Shown in pieces: positions 1-4,864 of a DNA stretch of 6,208 bases. Made by a program: the position numbers and the translations under genes. Below the pieces are notes generated by a model that had not been told where the DNA came from, ran no database searches, and saw only the letters and a program-made list of their open reading frames with translations. Every line of letters starts with the position of its first letter. Positions within the stretch are counted from its first letter, which is position 1. Source of the stretch: Oscillospiraceae bacterium (GTDB lineage Bacteria > Bacillota > Clostridia > Oscillospirales > Ruminococcaceae); NCBI GenBank assembly GCA_029068025.1, contig JAIEDJ010000337.1, forward strand, positions 1 through 6,208, read 5' to 3'.

Positions 1-340
1 GCCTGTGCTTGATCTGATCTCAAAGGTCAGCGTCAAGGGTATTTCTCACATCACGGGCGGCGGATTCTACGAGAATATTCCGAGAATTCTGCCCGAGGGT
101 ATCATCGCTAAGATCAATAAGGGAAGCTGGGACGTGCTGCCGATCTTCGATCTGATACAAAAGGAAGGCGGCATAAGCGAGCACGATATGTACAACACCT
201 TTAATATGGGCGTTGGAATGGCTGTCGTTGTTGATAAGGCGGATGCGGACAAGGCAGTGGAGATCCTCAACGCCAACGGCGAGAAGGCTTCGATCATCGG
301 TGAGACCGTTTCAAGCGACGAGGGTGTTATTTTCGAGTAA
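1..340 (+). CDS. purM: Phosphoribosylformylglycinamidine cyclo-ligase (AIR synthetase), C-terminal part
   Basis: Partial gene: the frame is open to the left edge (first full codon at 2-4) and ends at TAA 338-340, giving 112 readable residues. PurM closes formylglycinamidine ribonucleotide to aminoimidazole ribonucleotide with ATP, the fifth step of cytosolic de novo purine synthesis. The visible part is the C-terminal domain of the family. It contains HITGGGFYENIPR, then a SWDVLPIF segment, then MYNTFNMGVGM, and near the end LNANGEKASIIG; each aligns by memory with E. coli PurM (HITGGGFWENIPR, MYRTFNCGVGM, LNANGENAWKIG). The end looks intact. The stop codon shares its last A with the ATG of the next gene (TAATG), so translation of that gene may be coupled to purM. 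The GTG at 5-7 is an internal valine codon, not a start. Identification is very secure. Confidence 0.97.
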   Translation, partial: PVLDLISKVSVKGISHITGGGFYENIPRILPEGIIAKINKGSWDVLPIFDLIQKEGGISEHDMYNTFNMGVGMAVVVDKADADKAVEILNANGEKASIIGETVSSDEGVIFE

Positions 341-885
341 TGGGCGCGTCAATTGATCGGGAGAGGGAATTTGCCGTTTCTCAGAAGAGTGAAGCGTTTT
401 GTGTTGATGTTCGGGACGACTGTTTTCTGATAAACGGTCAAAGGCTGGAGGTTCCGTCGGTCATTTCGGAGTTTGAGACTGTGCTCGGAAAGGCGCGCGG
501 CGTTAAGTTCGAGATGAGCAGCAGAGATCTTGAACTTATGAAGTTCTTAATGAACGAGGACGGCTCAGGGCGCACGAATTACGCGTGGGACGAGCTTGGA
601 ATGATGGGATATACCAATAACGGCACTACGGTTAAAACGTTTGGGGTCGTTTTCAAGAAGCCGCGCGTTATAACGGACGCAACGCCCGATTTTTTGTTTG
701 GCGGGAAATTTACCGTAAACGGCGCGGATTGGTATGACTTTATCAGCGGCGGAGTTGACCGCGGTACCTCGCGTCACGCGCGGGTCGGAAAACTGGCGCT
801 GTGCGCGGCGTATCTTGACTGTGACCGCGACAATGAGCTTGAATGCCCTAAGGATAATTTTTCGGGGATAGAGATATCGCTGTAA
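340..885 (+). CDS. Conserved hypothetical protein, first copy of a tandem paralogous pair
   Basis: A 181-residue soluble protein of unknown function. It has no signal peptide and no membrane segment. ATG 340 overlaps the purM stop by one base; I see no good Shine-Dalgarno at proper distance and no other plausible start nearby, so coupled translation is likely. It is clearly homologous to the next gene. Shared blocks are FxINGxRxxVP (about residues 29-39), a VLGKxR turn (48-53), NYxWDxLGxMxYTNNG (80-95), FGG..xxNGxxW (120-131) and FxGIEIxL at the C terminus (174-181). This copy lacks the amphipathic, lysine-rich N terminus of its partner and begins with a charged stretch instead. From memory it resembles small bacterial proteins filed under a DUF number (possibly DUF7738), but I cannot verify that and assign no function. 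An immunity-type role is only a guess from size and paralogy. Confidence 0.85.
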   Translation: MGASIDREREFAVSQKSEAFCVDVRDDCFLINGQRLEVPSVISEFETVLGKARGVKFEMSSRDLELMKFLMNEDGSGRTNYAWDELGMMGYTNNGTTVKTFGVVFKKPRVITDATPDFLFGGKFTVNGADWYDFISGGVDRGTSRHARVGKLALCAAYLDCDRDNELECPKDNFSGIEISL

Positions 886-887
886 TA

Positions 888-944
888 ACACGGCAGCTTT
901 TCGCAAGAGCGGGTGCTGCGCAGCGAAGCAAGCGGCAGCCGTGT
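888..944. repeat. Intergenic palindromic element, three-arm fold (copy 1)
   Basis: An outer stem ACACGGC (888-894) pairs with GCCGTGT (938-944). It encloses a small hairpin, 896-901 with 905-910 (one G-T pair), and a perfect 10-base palindrome GCTGCGCAGC at 915-924. The 3' half carries CGAAG, AAGCGG and AGCCGTG (924-943), the same three blocks in the same order as in the element at 2179-2279. It lies between two paralogous genes of the apparent operon. No T-run follows the stem, so it is not a standard intrinsic terminator. It could be an mRNA processing or stability element or a dispersed intergenic repeat. The pairing was found by eye. Confidence 0.55.
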
Positions 945-948
945 GATA

Positions 949-982
949 GGGCAAACATAAACCAATAACAAAGTGTTTGCTC
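949..982 (+). other. Hairpin upstream of the second paralogue
   Basis: GCAAACA (951-957) and TGTTTGC (974-980) are perfect inverted repeats with a 16-base loop; the stem extends outward by one G-T and one G-C pair (949-950 with 981-982). The base of the hairpin lies about 24 bases before the AGAGG ribosome binding site at 1007-1011. No T-run follows. It may influence translation or mRNA stability of the 1019-1588 gene, or serve as a protein-binding palindrome. Function unknown. Confidence 0.4.
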
Positions 983-1018
983 GGTGCGGAAGCTGCAAAT
1001 TCAAATAGAGGTTTGTTT

Positions 1019-1588
1019 ATGGGATTGTTTGATAAACTGTTCGGGAAAAAGAAACCCGCTGTTTCGGAAAGCTCTAAGGCGTTCACTATCGATATCCGCG
1101 AGGACGGCTTTGTGATTAACGGAAAGCGCATGGACGTGCCTATTCATATCATGGCGCTGTCCGAGGTTCTCGGAAAGCCGCGCAGGACGGGCTTTAAAAC
1201 GAGCGAGGAGGATAAGGAGATCTACGCGAAAATGCACCCCGGAGAGATCCTTGTTCAGCGTGTCAATTATACATGGGACGATCTCGGGCTGATGTGCTAT
1301 ACCAACAACGGAAGCGTTGTGAACTGTTTCGGGATCTGTCTGAATCCCACGGATTATAATGTTGATTCCAATCCGAAGTCGATGTTCGGCGGCACGGTGC
1401 TTATCAACGGAAGACCGTGGCTGGGCGTGATGATGGCGGGCAAGGACTGCGACGTTTTCCGCAATATCATTGTGGGAAGCTACTCGCTTACGGCTGAATA
1501 TACCGACTTTGATCAGGACGACAGCACGCGCGACGAGTCGAGCTTTACCGGTATTGAGATACAGCTTAACGATGGAGCAGAGTTATAA
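1019..1588 (+). CDS. Conserved hypothetical protein, second copy of a tandem paralogous pair
   Basis: A 189-residue protein homologous to the gene at 340-885 and of unknown function. I start it at ATG 1019 because AGAGG (1007-1011) sits 7 bases upstream; the in-frame TTG at 977 lies inside a hairpin and has no comparable site. Residues 1-12 (MGLFDKLFGKKK) form a short amphipathic, lysine-rich segment of the type that can touch membranes or partners; it is not a signal peptide. The conserved core follows: FVINGKRMDVP (31-41), VLGKPR (50-55), NYTWDDLGLMCYTNNG (83-98), MFGGTVLINGRPW (122-134) and FTGIEIQL (176-183), then a short acidic tail. The core agrees with the upstream paralogue motif by motif while much of the rest differs, so the duplication is old. 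Possibly DUF7738-like from memory, unverified. A 10-bp hairpin follows the stop codon. Confidence 0.88.
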   Translation: MGLFDKLFGKKKPAVSESSKAFTIDIREDGFVINGKRMDVPIHIMALSEVLGKPRRTGFKTSEEDKEIYAKMHPGEILVQRVNYTWDDLGLMCYTNNGSVVNCFGICLNPTDYNVDSNPKSMFGGTVLINGRPWLGVMMAGKDCDVFRNIIVGSYSLTAEYTDFDQDDSTRDESSFTGIEIQLNDGAEL

Positions 1589-1593
1589 TTTGG

Positions 1594-1626
1594 CGGCTTT
1601 CCGTTTTTGATATGCGCGGAAAGCCG
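1594..1626 (+). other. Strong hairpin after the second paralogue
   Basis: CGGCTTTCCG (1594-1603) and CGGAAAGCCG (1617-1626) form a perfect 10-bp stem with a 13-base loop that contains TTTTT. It begins 5 bases after the TAA at 1586-1588 and ends 17 bases before the ribosome binding site of the next gene. The stem is not followed by a T-run on either strand, so a classical intrinsic terminator is doubtful. An attenuator or 3'-end stabilising structure within an operon is more likely. Confidence 0.5.
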
Positions 1627-1655
1627 TTGCAATAATAATTTACAAGGTGAAAATT

Positions 1656-2150
1656 ATGAACGCAAACGATTTCAAGGACGGCGGAGAGTATGAGGCTTAC
1701 AGAGCGGTCTGCGAAATACAGGGCAGGGACGTTATCGTTCACGTTTATTATGAGGGCGGTTTAAGCAGAGAGAATTGTCCGCTTGAAACGATAATGCCAA
1801 AGATCGAAGAGTCTGTCAAGATGATCTCCGACCGCGGCAAATTAGCGAAAGCGCTAAAGCGCGATGGTATCATTGACCGCGCGGAGGAGTGGGTCTACGA
1901 ATCGGAGCCTGTTGACGATGATGAGGACTGCTTTATCATTGACGGCGTTGAGGTTCGGCTGCCGATATCGGTTGAGACGTTTGCGGAAAGTCTAAGAGTG
2001 AACGGTCTTGGGATCACCTTTGACGGGTCGGCGGATAATTTCTTTGCGGAAGTATTTCTTTACTGCTCGCCCGATTATTTTGCCGGGCACTCAATAGAAG
2101 TGAGGATCAACTCCGACGGCAGCATGGAGTGTCTAGGGCTGGCAGGTTAA
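1656..2150 (+). CDS. DUF2262-like hypothetical protein
   Basis: A 164-residue, strongly acidic soluble protein (by hand about 34 Asp/Glu against 15 Lys/Arg). ATG 1656 is chosen because AAGGTGA (1644-1650) lies 5 bases upstream; the in-frame GTG at 1647 is part of that site. The N-terminal half has a short beta-like segment around AVCEIQGRDVIVHVYY and then a helical, charged stretch. An acidic linker VDDDEDC follows near residue 90. The C-terminal part holds a VETFAESL helix and a YCSPDYFAGHSIEVRI block, and ends in GLAG. The layout (xPExF helix, beta strands, DxFxGHxIxV, terminal G) matches what I remember of DUF2262 proteins, whose function is unknown to me. The assignment is by eye and tentative. 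No partner domain or catalytic triad is evident. It continues the run of small genes that separates purM from purN. Confidence 0.85.
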   Translation: MNANDFKDGGEYEAYRAVCEIQGRDVIVHVYYEGGLSRENCPLETIMPKIEESVKMISDRGKLAKALKRDGIIDRAEEWVYESEPVDDDEDCFIIDGVEVRLPISVETFAESLRVNGLGITFDGSADNFFAEVFLYCSPDYFAGHSIEVRINSDGSMECLGLAG

Positions 2151-2178
2151 GCTAAGATCAATGCTATAAAGTTGCAGG

Positions 2179-2279
2179 AGAAATTTCAAAAAGCGGTTCC
2201 ATGCGGCGGAGCAAAACGAAGTGAAGCGGAGCCGTGGGGAACCGGCTAGGCGGGCGGAGCCGCCGGTTTTGAAATTTCT
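2179..2279. repeat. Large intergenic inverted-repeat element (copy 2)
   Basis: AGAAATTTCAAAA (2179-2191) and TTTTGAAATTTCT (2267-2279) are perfect 13-base inverted repeats about 75 bases apart. Inside, CGGTTCC (2194-2200) can pair with GGAACCG (2238-2244). Alternatively ACCGGC (2241-2246) can pair with GCCGGT (2262-2267), closing over a small GC hairpin at 2253-2264; the two inner pairings exclude each other. CGAAG, AAGCGG and AGCCGTG (2217-2236) repeat the core of the element at 888-944. There is no transposase and no obvious target-site duplication. It may be a dispersed Clostridial intergenic repeat, a non-autonomous mobile element or a structured RNA. With the purN fragment, it fills most of the gene-free stretch 2151-2500. 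Confidence 0.6.
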
Positions 2280-2297
2280 TTTAGATAAGGAGTTAAT

Positions 2298-2473
2298 ATG
2301 AAGAATATTGTTGTTTTGATGTGGGCGGCACCAATTTACAGCCACTTATCGACGCTGAAAAGCGCGGCGGGATAAAGGGCGTGAAGATTACGTGCGTTAT
2401 CTCGTTAAAAGCGGACGCGTTCGTTCCGCAACAGGCAAAAAACGAATTAAATTACTTAAACGTACCGATTTGA
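2298..2473 (+). pseudogene. Degenerate 5' fragment of a second purN (GAR transformylase)
   Basis: AAGGAG (2287-2292) and ATG 2298 open with the codons for MKNIVVL, the same seven residues that start the intact PurN at 2983. About 4 bases are then missing around 2318-2324, and the frame shifts. From 2324 the new frame reads GGTNLQPLIDAEKRGG, then IKGVKITCVIS and KADAF, and stops at TGA 2471. Over the readable parts about 32 of 40 residues equal those of intact PurN. Only about 55 of roughly 208 codons remain, and the catalytic Asn-His pair and Asp are absent, so it cannot be functional as PurN. Synonymous codons differ widely from the intact gene, so it is not a fresh tandem copy. It may be the ruin of an older purN or of one brought in with the flavodoxin gene. 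The original frame from ATG 2298 ends after 25 codons at TAA 2373. Confidence 0.85.
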
Positions 2474-2500
2474 TTACAGATTTGAGAAGGGACTTTTATT

Positions 2501-2986
2501 ATGAAAATAGCGGTTGTATACTATTCGCTGGAGGGCAACACGAAATTTGTGGCAAAAAAAATTGCCGAGAGGCTGAGTGCCGATCTGATTGAGCTGAAAT
2601 GCGTAAAGGCGTACCCGACAGGGAAGGTCAGCAAGTTTCTTTGGGGCGGAAAAAGTGTTACATTCGGAGAAAAGCCGGCACTTATACCGTACAATTTTAA
2701 CGCGGACGATTACGACGCTGTAATAATCGGTTCGCCCGTCTGGGCTTCAAAATATGCGCCGCCGTTAAAAACGTTTTTTGCGGAAAACGATATTTCCGGC
2801 AAAAAACTCGGATTTTTTGTCTGCTGCGCGGGAGGAAAAACCGACAAGTGTTTTGCGGAAATGAAACGCGACGCGAAACACGAGGGCGCGGCGACGCTTA
2901 ACCTGGTTGATCCGCTGAAAAATCAGACTCCTGAAAACGAGGCGAAAATAGACAAATTCTGCGAAAAACTAAAGGAGGCTTTATGA
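2501..2986 (+). CDS. Flavodoxin family protein
   Basis: A 161-residue cytosolic protein with a flavodoxin-like fold, expected to bind FMN and carry electrons or reduce a small substrate. ATG 2501 has AAGGG (2487-2491) 9 bases upstream. Residues 1-8 form the first beta strand (MKIAVVYY), followed by the FMN phosphate loop SLEGNT (9-14). A DDYDAVIIGSPVWASKYAPPLKTF stretch in two parts (69-80, 81-92) is the flavin-contacting loop typical of the family, and KKLGFFVCCAGGKTDKC (101-117) is the next strand and loop. The length is near that of short flavodoxins; the physiological partner is unknown. Its stop overlaps the purN start (ATGA), suggesting coupled translation. Lysine codons are 17 AAA to 6 AAG, the reverse of purN next door (4 AAA, 16 AAG), a hint of different origin. 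Family assignment is secure, the exact role is not. Confidence 0.92.
   Translation: MKIAVVYYSLEGNTKFVAKKIAERLSADLIELKCVKAYPTGKVSKFLWGGKSVTFGEKPALIPYNFNADDYDAVIIGSPVWASKYAPPLKTFFAENDISGKKLGFFVCCAGGKTDKCFAEMKRDAKHEGAATLNLVDPLKNQTPENEAKIDKFCEKLKEAL
2971..2978 (+). promoter_or_regulatory. Strong ribosome binding site of purN
   Basis: AAAGGAGG lies inside the last codons of the flavodoxin gene and ends 4 bases before ATG 2983. Together with the ATGA stop-start overlap it fixes the purN start and indicates that the two genes share one mRNA. Confidence 0.8.
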
Positions 2987-3609
2987 AAAACATAGTTGTT
3001 TTGGTATCGGGTGGCGGAACTAATCTTCAGGCGATCATCGACGCTCAGAACAAGGGAGAGATCAAGGGCGGCAAGATCACCTGTGTGATCTCCTCAAAGG
3101 CGGACGCTTTCGCGCTGGAGCGCGCGCGTATCGCGGGTATTCCCGGGGTCGTTATCCCGAGAAAGGATTATTACACCGCGAAAGCGTACAGCGAGGCGAT
3201 CCTTGCGGAGCTAAAAAAGCAGAACGCCGATCTTATCGTGCTCGCGGGATTTATGACGATCCTCGACGAGTGTGTTACAAGGGAATATCCGTATAAGATC
3301 ATCAACGTTCACCCCGCGCTGATCCCGAGCTTCTGCGGAGAGGGATTCTATGGGCTGCGCGTTCATAAGGCGGTGCTGGAATATGGCGTTAAGGTGTCGG
3401 GCGCGACTGTTCACTTTGTTAATGAGAAGGCCGACGCGGGCGCTATAATCCTTCAAGGCGCTGTGGATGTTGCGAATGACGACACTCCCGAATCGCTGCA
3501 GAAGAAGATCATGAAGAACGTCGAGTGGAAGCTGCTGCCCAAGGCTGTTTCGCTGTTCTGCGAGGATAAGATAAGGATAGAGGACGGAAAAGCTTTTGTG
3601 GAGGAATGA
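2983..3609 (+). CDS. purN: Phosphoribosylglycinamide formyltransferase (GAR transformylase)
   Basis: A complete 208-residue PurN, which uses 10-formyltetrahydrofolate to formylate GAR to FGAR, the third step of de novo IMP synthesis in the cytosol. The N-terminal phosphate-binding region reads VLVSGGGTNLQAII (6-19), followed by VISSKADAFALERA (35-48). The segment INVHPALIPSF (107-117) carries the catalytic Asn108 and His110; Asp151 in EKADAGAII corresponds to E. coli Asp144. The insert FCGEGFYGLRVHKAV (117-131) matches the Clostridial form of the enzyme. Length is normal for the family. The start is set by AGGAGG 4 bases upstream. It overlaps the flavodoxin gene by 4 bases, and its stop overlaps or nearly abuts the next gene. 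A broken relative of its first 55 codons lies at 2298-2473, on the other side of the flavodoxin gene. No missing key residues. Confidence 0.98.
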   Translation: MKNIVVLVSGGGTNLQAIIDAQNKGEIKGGKITCVISSKADAFALERARIAGIPGVVIPRKDYYTAKAYSEAILAELKKQNADLIVLAGFMTILDECVTREYPYKIINVHPALIPSFCGEGFYGLRVHKAVLEYGVKVSGATVHFVNEKADAGAIILQGAVDVANDDTPESLQKKIMKNVEWKLLPKAVSLFCEDKIRIEDGKAFVEE

Positions 3610-3611
3610 CT

Positions 3612-4004
3612 GTGTTCATAGTGCTTGGGATCATTTTTTCGGTTATCGGACTTGTTATGATAGGCTATTCCGTGCGGCAGGCAGTCTCTATGCGGGGCGG
3701 CTATGAGCTTGACGCGCGTATAGTTGATTATGAGAAGAAAACGAGCACGCATCATCATAATGGACACAGAACAACGTTTATAACCTATGCGCCCGTGTAT
3801 GAATACGTTGACGCGGGCGAGACCAAAAGACATACAAGCATTGTGTTCGTCAGTGTAATGCCCAAGATCGGCAAGGAGACCACGGTCTTTATTTCGAGTA
3901 GTGGCGAGATCGTCGATAGGGGCGGCGTGGTCGGAGTGCTTATCTGCGGCATTATATTTGTGGTGTTTGGCGTGATCGCCGTTGTGGTGGGTCTTAAGGG
4001 CTGA
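3612..4004 (+). CDS. DUF3592-like small membrane protein
   Basis: A protein of about 130 residues with two hydrophobic helices, one at residues 2-21 and one at about 105-127, and a beta-rich domain between them. That domain holds a His-rich loop (HHH at 47-49, H52), then ITYAPVYEYVDAGETKRH, then MPKIGKETTVFIS. The arrangement of a helix, PVYEY, a P..G..V pattern and a second helix matches DUF3592 proteins as I remember them; their function is unknown. Start choice: ATG 3606 overlaps the purN stop, but GGAGG (3600-3604) would be only 1 base away. GTG 3612 lies 7 bases after it, so I prefer GTG; ATG 3606 would add two residues. Both options place it directly behind purN, most likely on the same mRNA. 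The domain between the helices may face outside, but topology cannot be settled here. Confidence 0.85.
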   Translation: MFIVLGIIFSVIGLVMIGYSVRQAVSMRGGYELDARIVDYEKKTSTHHHNGHRTTFITYAPVYEYVDAGETKRHTSIVFVSVMPKIGKETTVFISSSGEIVDRGGVVGVLICGIIFVVFGVIAVVVGLKG

Positions 4005-4077
4005 GGGTATCACGGTCATTGGCGCGCCCAAGGATAAGGTCGGACGTTGCGGATAGTCATTAAGGAGGGTAAGGGTT

Positions 4078-4356
4078 ATGTCAACCTGTGATAACTGCGG
4101 CGATATCAAGCTCATCAAGCTGTTTCGTTCGCCGTATGAGTATCTGCAATGTATCAAATATATAAGGGCGCTGATCGAGGACGGCGGATTTGAATTTGTC
4201 GAGGGAAACTGCTCGCTCGATGAGGTCAAGGACAAGGATGGCTGCTGGGCTGACGATATTATTTATCACGTTATAAAGTGCAGAATGTGCGGACAGGTCT
4301 ATTCGTGCTGCTGCAATACCTACCGCGGCGGCGGTGGATTTATGAAGGGGCGGTAA
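4078..4356 (+). CDS. Small Cys-rich protein with two CxxC pairs, function unknown
   Basis: A complete 92-residue protein. ATG 4078 has AGGAGGG (4063-4069) 8 bases upstream. The ends carry CDNC (Cys4, Cys7) and CRMC (Cys68, Cys71), a spacing that suggests one zinc site built from both ends of the chain; four Cys/Cys-near positions cluster again in YSCCCNTY (77-79). The middle has a helical SPYEYLQCIKYIRALIEDG (18-36) and an acidic GNCSLDEVKDKDGCWADDII region. The end is NTYRGGGGFMKGR. From memory, similar proteins with the ending NTYRGGGxFxKGR are widespread as unnamed small proteins in gut bacteria, but I know no function. It contains no signal peptide or membrane helix. It sits 73 bases after the membrane protein and 2 bases before the next gene, inside the same run of small genes. 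Confidence 0.88.
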   Translation: MSTCDNCGDIKLIKLFRSPYEYLQCIKYIRALIEDGGFEFVEGNCSLDEVKDKDGCWADDIIYHVIKCRMCGQVYSCCCNTYRGGGGFMKGR

Positions 4357-4358
4357 TT

Positions 4359-4862
4359 ATGATCACGGATATTCACAAGGGAGATTACGGAACAGAGGGC
4401 AAGGTGCGCTGGGAGTTGTTCGATATGGAGATCGATGTCGGTATTGACAACGGGGTAAGCGTTGAATATGCCGAGAAATGCGCCGAGGCGCTTAACTCGC
4501 TTTCCGATAAGCTCATCAAGGAGATCTTTGAAGCGGCAAAGCGGTACTGCTTGTTTTTTATCGACTTATGCGGCGACGAATGGGACGACTGGAACGAGAT
4601 GAGCTTTAAGGTCACGAAGAAAACGCCCGCCGAGAAGCTGAAATCCGAGATCACTCCGACTTCTTTGATCGTAAACAAGCCTAAGGACGATCGCATAGGC
4701 TTCAGGATCGGAGGCAGCTGCACCTGGGATGACGAACACGGTATCGAGATCGCGATCCTTGACGGTAAGCTTGTCTATCTCGGCGCGTTTGAGGGTCACA
4801 GCGCTTGGAGTGATTTCAAGGCGGATGATGAATGGAATTTTGTGAACGGTTTGGAAAAATAA
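4359..4862 (+). CDS. Acidic hypothetical protein, first of a similar pair (DUF6985-like, tentative)
   Basis: A 167-residue soluble acidic protein. I start at ATG 4359, two bases after the preceding stop, with AAGGGG (4345-4350) 8 bases upstream. The frame is open back to 4278, but that part overlaps the Cys-rich gene and shows no protein-like sequence. The N-terminal half contains a strand, VEYAEKCAEALNSLSDKLIK and a long helix; the middle has a DEWDDWNEM acidic patch. The C-terminal quarter, GFRIGGSCTWDDEHGIEIAI followed by a LVYLGAFEG turn and an aromatic end DEWNFV, resembles the DUF6985 pattern (W..EHG.G..F.DG..V..G) as I recall it. The next gene has the same C-terminal plan in diverged form. 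Function unknown; an immunity-type role would be speculation. Confidence 0.87.
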   Translation: MITDIHKGDYGTEGKVRWELFDMEIDVGIDNGVSVEYAEKCAEALNSLSDKLIKEIFEAAKRYCLFFIDLCGDEWDDWNEMSFKVTKKTPAEKLKSEITPTSLIVNKPKDDRIGFRIGGSCTWDDEHGIEIAILDGKLVYLGAFEGHSAWSDFKADDEWNFVNGLEK

Positions 4863-4864
4863 TT

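Noticed and set aside
977..1018. N-terminal extension of the second paralogue from TTG 977
   Set aside because: The extension overlaps the arm of a hairpin and has no ribosome site, whereas ATG 1019 has AGAGG at 7 bases.
565..1131. Minus-strand open frame of 188 codons
   Set aside because: It covers the paralogous pair and the structured intergenic element and reads as low-likeness sequence; a shadow of real + strand coding.
1594..1626. Classical Rho-independent terminator
   Set aside because: The stem is strong but neither strand has a T-run after it, and the next gene follows with a good ribosome site, so I list it only as a hairpin.
2179..2279. Insertion sequence
   Set aside because: There are inverted ends but no transposase, no coding capacity and no visible target-site duplication.
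2151..2500. Purine or PRPP riboswitch in the gene-free stretch
   Set aside because: I looked for conserved purine-riboswitch core and loop patterns and did not see them; the structure present is an inverted-repeat element followed by a purN fragment.
2392..2592. 66-codon + strand open frame
   Set aside because: It lies out of frame with the purN relic and then runs into the flavodoxin gene in another frame; no ribosome site and no protein-like pattern.
4005..4056. Short coding-like stretch reading GITVIGAPKDKVGRCG then stop
   Set aside because: It looks protein-like and might be a gene remnant, but it is only 16 residues, out of frame with the gene before it, and matches no family I can name.
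3453..4235. Long open frame on the minus strand (260 codons)
   Set aside because: It runs antisense to purN, the membrane protein and the Cys-rich gene, has no family-like motif, and those + strand genes have good ribosome sites and recognisable sequence.
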